From Nematostella vectensis (Eukaryota > Cnidaria > Anthozoa > Actiniaria > Edwardsiidae), in the NCBI RefSeq assembly GCF_932526225.1, contig NC_064043.1, forward strand, positions 1,054,001 to 1,118,000: DNA of 64,000 bases, in the 5' to 3' direction. A program made the translations under genes and the position numbers. The notes under the pieces were generated by a model. It was not told where the DNA came from and ran no database searches. It worked only from the letters and a program-made list of their open reading frames with translations. This document shows positions 1 to 11,700 of the stretch, in pieces (the stretch's first letter is position 1; the number at the start of each line of letters is the position of its first letter).

Positions 1-110
1 ACTGAAGCTTTTCCCGAATGTAACCTCCAGTCCGATGGTGACTTAGCTTGGGATAGTTTACGATACCAATAGTATTAAAAGTAATTTTCATTACAATTCC
101 CTTCAGCAAT

Positions 111-182
111 GCCACGTTAGTCTTTCGTTGCGGGCACTTGACTACTAACTCAGCGACCCGGGTTCGATTCCCGCTGATAGCC
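111..182 (+). pseudogene. Degenerate tRNA-like module (representative, one per satellite unit)
   Basis: These 72 nt fit tRNA geometry. There is a TA at positions 8-9, a D stem GTCT/GGGC (two GC pairs and two GU pairs) and an 8-nt D loop. A 7-nt anticodon loop CTACTAA follows, with ACT in the anticodon position, then a T arm with loop TTCGATT and four of five stem pairs. The acceptor stem pairs only 3 of 7, and the anticodon stem is largely unpaired. This is therefore a tRNA relic or tRNA-derived SINE head, not a working adaptor. Further copies start at 654, 1201, 1746 and 2286 and then about every 545 bp. Some units (near 687, 3948, 6678 and 9403) read CTCCTAA, which would be an Arg-type CCT anticodon. 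Confidence 0.72.
161..171 (+). promoter_or_regulatory. Pol III B box (TFIIIC site) in the satellite unit
   Basis: GGTTCGATTCC matches the B-box consensus GGTTCGANTCC exactly and sits in the T arm of the tRNA-like module. By eye it is intact in all but about one of the forward units (changed near 15415). The matching A-box region (TAGTCTTTCGTTG) is weak, because the invariant A14 is T. Confidence 0.75.
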
Positions 183-190
183 TTTTTTTT
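183..190 (+). terminator. Candidate Pol III terminator directly after the tRNA-like module
   Basis: Eight T residues begin at the first base after the module, followed by CTTTA and a second T-run. Pol III stops at runs of four or more T on the non-template strand, so a transcript started at the module would end here. The run is 7 to more than 20 T in other units. Confidence 0.55.
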
Positions 191-209
191 CTTTATTTTT
201 TTTTTTAAA

Positions 210-217
210 TATCGATA
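210..217. promoter_or_regulatory. TATCGATA palindrome (representative)
   Basis: An exact TATCGATA lies just after the T-rich tract in nearly every unit. It equals the Drosophila DREF core and contains the CGATA word bound by BEAF-32. Whether any such factor exists in this organism is unknown, so the functional reading is speculative. Confidence 0.3.
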
Positions 218-239
218 CTTAATTATACTGTTCTTGGTG

Positions 240-249
240 TGTCATGACA
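240..249. repeat. TGTCATGACA perfect palindrome (representative)
   Basis: A 10-bp perfect palindrome recurs in almost every unit, followed by TAAAAAG (TATAAAAAG in the unit at 2966). Some reverse-block units near 57183, 60455 and 63190 carry the variant TGTCATGACA followed by AACC. Confidence 0.5.
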
Positions 250-455
250 TAAAAAGAAGGTATAGGGACATTTTTATGTACTCTCAGCATCGTTGATGTG
301 CTCATGCTTTGTTCAGGATCCTGTACATATTTTATGCACACAAGAACTAACTAGATTCCTTGGATAACTTGATTAAGTAGATTCTAACATAGAGCATAGC
401 GCTCGATAGATTGATATACCTTTTTTTCCGAGTATACTGTTTTATTTTTCCTAAT

Positions 456-568
456 GTTACTTTTTGGAATTTACATTCGGAAAAAAAATATCGGTTGTAA
501 CCTTTTGGAGGTTACACTCGTAAAACAAATTCCCGAATGTAACCCTGAAGCTTTTCTCGAATGTAACC
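456..568. repeat. GTAAC/GTTAC motif cluster with nested inverted repeats (representative)
   Basis: Within about 110 bp there are five GTAAC or GTTAC words. The segment 497-515 is GTAACCT, a 5-nt loop, then AGGTTAC: a perfect 7-bp-arm hairpin. Around it, TTACATTCGG (471-480) and CCGAATGTAA (533-542) are perfect 10-bp inverted arms. The word CCCGAATGTAACC is then repeated directly as TCGAATGTAACC near 557-568 (CCCGAATGTAACC in most units). The cluster is present in every unit. Confidence 0.75.
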
Positions 569-3500
569 TCCAGTCCGATGGTGACTTTGCTTGGGATAGT
601 TTACGATACCAATAGTATTAAAAGTAATTTTCATTACAATTCCCTTCAGCAATGCCACGTTAGTCTTTCGTTGCGGGCACTTGACTCCTAACGCAGCGAC
701 CCGGGTTCGATTCCCGCTGATAGCCTTTTTTTTTTTCTTTATTTTTTTTTAAAAATATCGATACTTAATTATACAGTTCTTGGTGTGTCATGACATAAAA
801 AGAAGGTATATTGTCATTTTTATGTACTCTCAGCATCTTTGATGTGCTCATGCTTTGTTCAGGATCCTGTACATATTTTATGCACACAAGAACTAACTAG
901 ATTCCTTGGATAACTTGAATAAGTAGATTCTAACATTTAGCATAGCGCTCGATAGATTGATATACCTTTTTTTCCGAGTACACTGTTCCATTTTTCCTAA
1001 TGTTACTTTTTCGAATTTACATTCGGAAAAAAAATTATCGATTTTAACCTTTTGGAGGTTACACTCGTAAAACAAATTCCCGAATGTAACCCTGAAACTT
1101 TTCCCGAATGTAACCTCCAGTCCAATGGTGACTTTGCTTGGGATACTTTATGATACCAATAGTATTAAAAGTAATTTTCATTACAATCCCCTTCAGCAAT
1201 GCCACGTTAGTCTTTCGTTGCGGGCACTTGACTACTAACGCAGCGACCCGGGTTCGATTCCCGCTGATAGCCTAATTTTTTTCTTTATTTTTTTTTTTAA
1301 ATATCGATACTTAATTATACTGTCCTTGGTGTGTCATGACATAAAAAGAAGGTATAGGGACATTTTTATGTACTCTCAGTATCTTTGATGTGCTCATGCT
1401 TTGTTCAGGATCCTGTACATACTTTATGCACACAAGAACTAACTAGATTCCTTGGATAACTTGATTAAGTAGATTCTAACATAGAGCATAGCGCTTGATA
1501 GATTGATATACCTTTTTTCCGAGTATACTGTTCTATTTTTCCTAATGTTACTTTTTGGAATTTACATTCGGAAAAAAAATTATCGATTGTAACATTTTGG
1601 AGGTTACACTCGTAAAACAAATTCCCGAATGTAACACTGAAGCTTTTCCCGAATGTAACCTCCAGTCCGATGGTGACTTTGCTTGGGATAGTTTACGATA
1701 CCAATAGTATTAAAAGTAATTTTCATTACAATTCCCTTCAGCAATGCCACGTTAGTCTTTCGTTGCGGGCACTTGACTACTAACTCAGCGACCCGGGTTC
1801 GATTCCCGCTGATAGCCTTTTTTTTCTTTATTTTTTTTAAATATCGATACTTAATTATACTGTTCTTGGTGTGTCATGACATAAAAAGAAGGTATAGGGA
1901 CATTTTTATGTACTCTCAGTATCTTTGATGTGCTCATGCTTTGTTCAGGATCCTGTACATACTTTATGCACACAAGAACTAACTAGATTCCTTGGATAAC
2001 TTGATTAAGTAGATTCTAACATAGAGCATAGCGCTTGATAGATTGATATACCTTTTTTCCGAGTATACTGTTCTATTTTTCCTAATGTTACTTTTTGGAA
2101 TTTACATTCGGAAAAAAAATTATCGATTGTAACATTTTGGAGGTTACACTCGTAAAACAAATTCCCGAATGTAACACTGAAGCTTTTCCCGAATGTAACC
2201 TCCAGTCCGATGGTGACTTTGCTTGGGATAGTTTACGATACCAATAGTATTAAAAGTAATTTTCATTACAATTCCCTTCAGCAATGCCACGTTAGTCTTT
2301 CGTTGCGGGCACTTGACTACTAACTCAGCGACCCGGGTTCGATTCCCGCTGATAGCCTTTTTTTTCTTTATTTTTTTTAAATATCGATACTTAATTATAC
2401 TGTTCTTGGTGTGTCATGACATAAAAAGAAGGTATAGGGACATTTTTATGTACTCTAAGCATCTTTGATGTGCTCATGCTTTGTTCAGGATCCTGTACAT
2501 ATTTTATGCACACAAGAACTAACTAGATTCCTTGGATAACTTGATTAAGTAGATTCTAACATAGAGCATAGCGCTCGATAGATTGATATACCTTTTTTTC
2601 CGAGTATACTGTTTTATTTTTCCTAATGTTACTTTTTGGAATTTACATTCGGAAAAAAAATTATCGATTGTAACCTTTTGGAGGTTACACTCGTAAAACA
2701 CATTCCTGAATGTAACCCTGAAGCTTTTCCCGAATGTAACCTCCAGTCCGGTGGTGACTTTTCTTGGGATAGTTTACGATACCAATAGTATTAAACGTAA
2801 TTTTTTTATTACAATTCCCTTCAGCAATGCCACGTTAGTCTTTCGTTGCAGGCACTTGACTACTAACGCAGCGACCCGGGTTCGATTCCCGCTGATAGCC
2901 TATTTTTTTTCTTTATTTTTTTTTTTAATATCGATACTTAATTATACTGTTCTTGGTGTGTCATGATATAAAAAGAAGGTATAGGGACACTTTTATGTAC
3001 TCTCAGCATCTTTGATGTGCTCATGCCTTGTTCAGGATCCTGTACATATTTTATGCACACAAGAACTAACTAGATTCCTTGGATAACTTGATTAAGTAGA
3101 TTCTAACATAGAGCATAGCGCTCGATAGATTGATATACCTATTTTTTCGAGTATACTGTTTTATTTTTCATAATGTTACTTTTTGGAATTTACATTCGGA
3201 AAAAAATTATCGATTGTAACCTTTTGGAGGTTACACTCGTAAAACAAATTCCCGAATGTAACCCTGAAGCTTTTCCCGAATGTAACCTCCAGTCCGATGG
3301 TGACTTTTCTTGGGATAGTTTACGATACCAATAGTATTAAACGTAATTTTCATAACAATTCCCTTCAGCAATGCCACGTTAGTCTTTCGTTGCGGGCACT
3401 TGACTACTAACGCAGCTACGCGGGTTCGATTCCCGCTGATAGCCTATTTTTTTTTTTGTTTTTTTGTTTTTATAATCGATACTTAATTATACTGTTCTTG

Positions 3501-6500
3501 GTGTGTCATGACATAAAAAGAAGGTATAGGGACATTTTTATGTACTCTCAGCATCTATGATGTGCTCATGCTTTGTTCAGGATCCTGTACATATTTTATG
3601 CACACAAGAACTAACTAGATTCCTTGGATAACTTGATCAAACAGATTCTAACATAGAGCATAGCGCTCGATAGATTGATATACCTTTTTTTCCGAGTATA
3701 CTGTTTTATTTTTCCTAATGTTACTTTTTGGAATTTACATTCGGAAAAAAATTATCGATTGTAACCTTTTGGAGGTTACACTCGTAAAACAAATTCCCGA
3801 ATGTAACCCTGAAGCTTTTCCCGAATGTAACCTCCAGTCCGATGGTGACTTTGCTCGGGATAGTTTACGATACCAATAGTATTAAAAGTAATTTTCATTA
3901 CAATTCCCTTCAGCAATGAAACGTTAGTCTTTTGTTGCGGGCACTTGACTCCTAACGCAGCGACCCGGGTTCGATTCCCGCTGATAGCCTTTTTTTTTTT
4001 CTTTTTTTTTTTTTTAAAAATATCGATACTTAATTATACTGTTCTTGGTGTGTCATGACATAAAAAGAAGGTATATAGTCATTTTTATGTACTCTCAGCA
4101 TCTTTGATGTGCTCATGCTTTGTTCAGGATCCTGTACATATTTTATGCACACAAGAACTAACTAGATTCCTTGGATAACTTGAATAAGTAGATTCTAACA
4201 TAGAGCATAGCGCTCGATAGATTGATATACCTTTTTTTCCAAGTATACTGTTCTATTTTTCCTAATGTTACTTTTTGGAATTTACATTCGGAAAAAAAAT
4301 TATCGATTTTAACCTTTTGGAGGTTACACTCGTAAAACAAATTCCCGAATGTAACCCTGAAGCTTTTCCCCAATGTAACCTCCAGTCCAATGGTGACTTT
4401 GCTTGGGATAGTTTATGATACCAATAGTATTAAAAGTAATTTTCATTACAATCCCCTTCAGCAATGCCACGTTAGTCTTTCGTTGCGGGCACTTGACTAC
4501 TAACGCAGCGACCCGGGTTCGATTCCCGCTGATAGCCTAATTTTTTTCTTTATTTTTTTTTTTTTAAATATCGATACTTAATTATACTGTCCTTGGTGTG
4601 TCATGACATAAAAAAAAGGTATAGGGACATTTTTATGTACTCTCAGTATCTTTGATGTGCTCATGCTTTGTTCAGGATCCTGTACATATTTTATGCACAC
4701 AAGAACTAACTAGATTCCTTGGATAACTTGATTAAGTAGATTCTAACATAGAGCATAGCGCTTGATAGATTGATATACCTTTTTTCCGAGTATACTGTTC
4801 TATTTTTCCTAATGTTACTTTTTGGAATTTACATTCGGAAAAAAAATTATCGATTGTAACCTTTTGGAGGTTACACTCGTAAAACAAATTCCCGAATGTA
4901 ACACTGAAGCTTTTCCCGAATGTAACCTCCAGTCCGATGGTGACTTTGCTTGGGATAGTTTACGATACCAATAGTATTAAAAGTAATTTTCATTACAATT
5001 CCCTTCAGCAATGCCACGTTAGTCTTTCGTTGCAGGCACTTGACTACTAACTCAGCGACCCGGGTTCGATTCCCGCTGATAGCCTTTTTTTTCTTTATTT
5101 TTTTTAAATATCGATACTTAATTATACTGTTCTTGGTGTGTCATGACATAAAAAAAAGGTATAGGGACATTTTTATGTACTCTCAGTATCTTTGATGTGC
5201 TCATGCTTTGTTCAGGATCCTGTACATATTTTATGCACACAAGAACTAACTAGATTCCTTGGATAACTTGATTAAGTAGATTCTAACATAGAGCATAGCG
5301 CTTGATAGATTGATATACCTTTTTTCCGAGTATACTGTTCTATTTTTCCTAATGTTACTTTTTGGAATTTACATTCGGAAAAAAAATTATCGATTGTAAC
5401 CTTTTGGAGGTTACACTCGTAAAACAAATTCCCGAATGTAACACTGAAGCTTTTCCCGAATGTAACCTCCAGTCCGATGGTGACTTTGCTTGGGATAGTT
5501 TACGATACCAATAGTATTAAAAGTAATTTTCATTACAATTCCCTTCAGCAATGCCACGTTAGTCTTTCGTTGCGGGCACTTGACTACTAACGCAGCGACC
5601 CGGGTTCGATTCCCGCTGATAGCCTATGTTTTTTTTTCTTTATTTTTTTTTTTAAATATCGATACTTAATTATACTGTTCTTGGTGTGTCATGACATAAA
5701 AAGAAGGTATAGGGACATTTTTAAGTACTCTCAGCATCTTTGATGTGCTCATGCTTTGTTCAGGATCCTGTACATATTTTATGCACACAAGAACTAACTA
5801 GATTCCTTGGATAACTTGATTAAGTAGATTCTAACATAGAGCATAGCGCTCGATAGATTGATATACCTATTTTTCCGAGTATACTGTTTTATTTTTTCCT
5901 AATGTTACTTTTTGGAATTTACATTCGGAAAAAAAATTATCGATTGTAACCTTTTGGAAGTTACACTCGTAAAACAAATTCCCGAATGTAACCCTGAAGC
6001 TTTTCCCGAATGTAACCTCCAGTCCGATGGTGACTTTTCTTGGGATACTTCACGATACCAATAGTATTAAACGTAATTTTCATTACAATTCCCTTCAGCA
6101 ATGCCACGTTAGTCTTTCGTTGCGGGCACTTGACTACTAACTCAGCGACCCGGGTTCGATTCCCGCTGATAGCCTATTTTTTTTTTATTAATTTTTTTTA
6201 AATATCGATACTTAATTATACTGTTCTTGGTGTGTCATGACATAAAAAGAAGGTATAGGGACATTTTTATGTACTCTCAGGATCTTTGATGTGCTCATGC
6301 TTTGTTCAGGATCCTGTACAGTTTTATGCACACAAGAACTAACTAGATTCCTTGGATAACTTGATTAAGTAGATTCTAACATAGAGCATAGCGCTCGATA
6401 GATTGATATACCTATTTTTCCGAGTATACTGTTCTATTTTTCCTAATGTTACTTTTTGGAATTTACATTCGGAAAAAAAATTATCGATTGTAACCTTTTG

Positions 6501-8718
6501 GAGGTTACACTCGTAAAACAAATTCCCGAATGTAACCCTGAAGCTTTTCCCGAATGTAACCTCCAGTCCGATGGTGACTTTGCTTGGGATAGTTTACGAT
6601 ACCAATAGTATTAAAAGTAATTTTCATTACAATTCCCTTCAGCAATGCCACGTTAGTCTTTCGTTTCGGGCACTTGACTCCTAACGCAGCGACCCGGGTT
6701 CGATTCCCGCTGATAGCCTTTTTTTTTTTCTTTATTTTTTTTTTTAAATATCGATACTTAATTATACTGTTCTTGGTGTGTCATGACATAAAAAGAAGGT
6801 ATATAGTCATTTTTATGTACTCTCAGCATCTTTGATGTGCTCATGCTTTGTTCAGGATCCTGTACATATTTTATGCACACAAGAACTAACTAGATTCCTT
6901 GGATAACTTGAATAAGTAGATTCTAACATAGAGCATAGCGCTCGATAGATTGATATACCTTTTTTTCCGAGTATACTGTTCTATTTTTCCTAATGTTACT
7001 TTTTGGAATTTACATTCGGAAAAAAAAATATCGATTTTAACATTTTGGAGGTTACACTCGTAAAACAAATTCCCGAATGTAACCCTGAAACTTTTCCCGA
7101 ATGTAACCTCCAGTCCAATGGTGACTTTGCTTGGGATAGTTTATGATACCAATAGTATTAAAAGTAATTTTCATTACAGTCCCCTTCAGCAATGCCACGT
7201 TAGTCTTTCGTTGCGGGCACTTGACTACTAACGCAGCGACCCGGGTTCGATTCCCGCTGATAGCCTAATTTTTTTCTTTATTTTTTTTTTTTAAATATCG
7301 ATACTTAATTATACTGTTCTTGGTGTGTCATGACATAAAAAGAAGGTATAGGGACATTTTTATGTACTCTCAGCATCTTTGATGTGCTCATGCTTTGTTC
7401 AGGATCCTGTACAGTTTTATGCACACAAGAACTAACTAGATTCCTTGGATAACTTGATTAAGTAGATTCTAACATAGAGCATAGCGCTCGATAGATTGAT
7501 ATACCTATTTTTCCGAGTATACTGTTTTATTTTTCCTAATGTTACTTTTTGGAATTTACATTCGGAAAAAAATTTATCGATTGTAACCTTTTGGAGGTTA
7601 CACTCGTAAAACAAATTCCCGAATGTAACCCTGAAGCTTTTCCCGAATGTAACCTCCAGTCCGATGGTGACTTTGCTTGGGATAGTTTACGATACCAATA
7701 GTATTAAAAGTAATTTTCATTACAATTCCCTTCAGCAATGCCACGTTAGTCTTTCGTTGAGGGCACTTGACTACTAACGCAGCGACCCGGGTTCGATTCC
7801 CGCTGATAGCTTTTTTTTTTCTTTCTTTTTTTTTTTAAATATCGATACTTAATTATACTGTTCTTGGTGTGTCATGACATAAAAAGAAGGTATAGGGACA
7901 TTTTTATGTACTCTCAGCATCTTTGATGTGCTCATGCTTTGTTCAGGATCCTGTACAGTTTTATGCACACAAGAACTAACTAGATTCCTTGGATAACTTG
8001 ATTAAGTAGATTCTAACATAGAGCATAGCGCTCGATAGATTGATATACCTATTTTTCCGAGTATACTGTTTTATTTTTCCTAATGTTACTTTTTGGAATT
8101 TACATTGGGAAAAAAAATTATCGATTGTAACCTTTTGGAGGTTACACTCGTAAAACAAATTCCCGAATGTAACCCTGAAGCTTTTCCCGAATGTAACCTC
8201 CCGTCCGATGGTGACTTTGCTTGGGATAGTTTACGATACCAATAGTATTAAAAGTAATTTTCATTACAATTCCCTTCAGCAATGCCACGTTAGTCTTTCG
8301 TTGCGGGCACTTGACTACTAACGCAGCGACCCGGGTTCGATTCCCGCTGAGAGCCTTTTTTTTTTCTTTATTTTTTTTTTAAATATCGATACTTAATTAT
8401 ACTGTTCTTGGTGTGTCATGACATAAAAAGAAGGTATAGGGACATTTTTATGTACTCTCAGCATCTTTGATGTGCTCATGCTTTGTTCAGGATCCTGTAC
8501 ATATTTTATGCACACAAGAACTAACTAGATTCCTTGGATAACTTGATTAAGTAGATTCTAACATAGAGCATAGCGCTCGATAGATTGATATACCTATTTT
8601 TCCGAGTATACTGTTTTATTTTTCCTAATGTTACTTTTTGGAATTTACATTCGGAAAAAAAATTATCGATTGTAACCTTTTGGAGGTTACACTCGTAAAA
8701 CAAATTCCCGAATGTAAC

Positions 8719-11700
8719 ACTGAAGCTTTTCCCGAATGTAACCTCCAGTCCGATGGTGACTTAGCTTGGGATAGTTTACGATACCAATAGTATTAAAAGT
8801 AATTTTCATTACAATTCCCTTCAGCAATGCCACGTTAGTCTTTCGTTGCGGGCACTTGACTACTAACTCAGCGACCCGGGTTCGATTCCCGCTGATAGCC
8901 TTTTTTTTCTTTATTTTTTTTTTTAAATATCGATACTTAATTATACTGTTCTTGGTGTGTCATGACATAAAAAGAAGGTATAGGAACATTTTTATGTACT
9001 CTCAGCATCTTTGATGTGCTGATGCTTTGTTCAGGATCCTGTACATATTTTATGCACACAAGAACTAACTAGATTCCTTGGATAACTTGATTAAGTAGAT
9101 TCTAACATAGAGCATAGCGCTCGATAGATTGATATACCTTTTTTTCCGAGTATACTGTTTTATTTTTCCTAATGTTACTTTTTGGAATTTACATTCGGAA
9201 AAAAAATATCGGTTGTAACCTTTTGGAGGTTACACTCGTAAAACAAATTCCCGAATGTATTCCTGAAGCTTTTCTCGAATGTAACCTCCAGTCCGATGGT
9301 GACTTTGCTTGGGATAGTTTACGATACCAATAGTATTAAAAGTAATTTTCATTACAATTCCCTTCAGCAATGCCACGTTAGTCTTTCGTTGCGGGCACTT
9401 GACTCCTAACGCAGCGACCCGGGTTCGATTCCCGCTGATAGCCTTTTTTTTTTTACTTTATTTTTTTTTTTAAAATATCGATACTTAATTATACTGTTCT
9501 TGGTGTGTCATGACATAAAAAGAAGGTATATTGTCATTTTTATGTACTCTCAGCATCTTTGATGTGCTCATGCTTTGTTCAGGATCCTGTACATATTTTA
9601 TGCACACAAGAACTAACTAGATTCCTTGGATAACTTGAATAAGTAGATTCTAACATTTAGCATAGCGCTCGATAGATTGATATACCTTTTTTTCCGAGTA
9701 CACTGTTCCATTTTTCCTAATGTTACTTTTTCGAATTTACATTCGGAAAAAAAATTATCGATTTTAACCTTTTGGAGGTTACACTCGTAAAACAAATTCC
9801 CGAATGTAACCCTGAAACTTTTCCCGAATGTAACCTCCAGTCCAATGGTGACTTTGCTTGGGATACTTTATGATACCAATAGTATTAAAAGTAATTTTCA
9901 TTACAATCCCCTTCAGCAATGCCACGTTAGTCTTTCGTTGCGGGCACTTGACTACTAACGCAGCGACCCGGGTTCGATTCCCGCTGATAGCCTAATTTTT
10001 TTCTTTATTTTTTTTTTTAAATATCGATACTTAATTATACTGTCCTTGGTGTGTCATGACATAAAAAGAAGGTATAGGGACATTTTTATGTACTCTCAGT
10101 ATCTTTGATGTGCTCATGCTTTGTTCAGGATCCTGTACATACTTTATGCACACAAGAACTAACTAGATTCCTTGGATAACTTGATTAAGTAGATTCTAAC
10201 ATAGAGCATAGCGCTTGATAGATTGATATACCTTTTTTCCGAGTATACTGTTCTATTTTTCATAATGTTACTTTTTGGAATTTACATTCGGAAAAAAAAT
10301 TATCGATTGTAACATTTTGGAGGTTACACTCGTAAAACAAATTCCCGAATGTAACACTGAAGCTTTTCCCGAATGTAACCTCCAGTCCGATGGTGACTTT
10401 GCTTGGGATAGTTTACGATACCAATAGTATTAAAAGTAATTTTCATTACAATTCCCTTCAGCAATGCCACGTTAGTCTTTCGTTGCGGGCACTTGACTAC
10501 TAACTCAGCGACCCGGGTTCGATTCCCGCTGATAGCCTTTTTTTTCTTTATTTTTTTTAAATATCGATACTTAATTATACTGTTCTTGGTGTGTCATGAC
10601 ATAAAAAGAAGGTATAGGGACATTTTTATGTACTCTCAGTATCTTTGATGTGCTCATGCTTTGTTCAGGATCCTGTACATACTTTATGCACACAAGAACT
10701 AACTAGATTCCTTGGATAACTTGATTAAGTAGATTCTAACATAGAGCATAGCGCTTGATAGATTGATATACCTTTTTTCCGAGTATACTGTTCTATTTTT
10801 CCTAATGTTACTTTTTGGAATTTACATTCGGAAAAAAAATTATCGATTGTAACATTTTGGAGGTTACACTCGTAAAACAAATTCCCGAATGTAACACTGA
10901 AGCTTTTCCCGAATGTAACCTCCAGTCCGATGGTGACTTTGCTTGGGATAGTTTACGATACCAATAGTATTAAAAGTAATTTTCATTACAATTCCCTTCA
11001 GCAATGCCACGTTAGTCTTTCGTTGCGGGCACTTGACTACTAACTCAGCGACCCGGGTTCGATTCCCGCTGATAGCCTTTTTTTTCTTTATTTTTTTTAA
11101 ATATCGATACTTAATTATACTGTTCTTGGTGTGTCATGACATAAAAAGAAGGTATAGGGACATTTTTATGTACTCTAAGCATCTTTGATGTGCTCATGCT
11201 TTGTTCAGGATCCTGTACATATTTTATGCACACAAGAACTAACTAGATTCCTTGGATAACTTGATTAAGTAGATTCTAACATAGAGCATAGCGCTCGATA
11301 GATTGATATACCTTTTTTTCCGAGTATACTGTTTTATTTTTCCTAATGTTACTTTTTGGAATTTACATTCGGAAAAAAAATTATCGATTGTAACCTTTTG
11401 GAGGTTACACTCGTAAAACACATTCCTGAATGTAACCCTGAAGCTTTTCCCGAATGTAACCTCCAGTCCGGTGGTGACTTTTCTTGGGATAGTTTACGAT
11501 ACCAATAGTATTAAACGTAATTTTTTTATTACAATTCCCTTCAGCAATGCCACGTTAGTCTTTCGTTGCAGGCACTTGACTACTAACGCAGCGACCCGGG
11601 TTCGATTCCCGCTGATAGCCTATTTTTTTTCTTTATTTTTTTTTTTAATATCGATACTTAATTATACTGTTCTTGGTGTGTCATGATATAAAAAGAAGGT

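Larger units (their letters stand above)
1..8718 (+). repeat. Higher-order repeat A, copy 1 (16 units)
   Basis: The sequence from position 1 is matched from 8719 onward with the same unit-specific variants in the same order. Variants at 893-1075, 2519-2701, 2751-2966 and 4158-4373 recur 8718-8720 bp later. From about 6339 onward the offset becomes 9261-9262 bp, so this copy has one unit fewer than copy 2. The unit near 5800-6000 looks like a hybrid of the two copy-2 units near 14513 and 15057, as expected from unequal exchange. The phase of the boundary is arbitrary, since it is set by the window start. Confidence 0.88.

Noticed and set aside
124-137. Similarity of CTTTCGTTGCGGGCA to the CENP-B box (TTCG then CGGG)
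   Set aside because: The spacing between TTCG and CGGG is 3 nt, not the 7 nt CENP-B needs, and the central A is missing. The word is explained as the D arm of the tRNA-like module.
111-182. A functional tRNA gene cluster
   Set aside because: The acceptor stem pairs at only 3 of 7 positions and the anticodon stem at 2-3 of 5, so the product could not be charged as a normal tRNA.
893-1075. Recurrent 60-codon open frame (ending LSKESS) on the strand opposite the tRNA-like module, seen in dozens of units
   Set aside because: The frame starts at TTG (GTG in some units), overlaps the inverted-repeat cluster and varies as the satellite varies. There is no ATG, splice signal or codon-level constraint visible, so it is a by-product of the repeat.
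2751-2966. 71-codon frame running through the tRNA-like module and T-run (also at 11471)
   Set aside because: Hydrophobic Phe/Leu-rich ending comes from translating the T-run. It begins at a GTG and exists only where the unit lacks a common stop.
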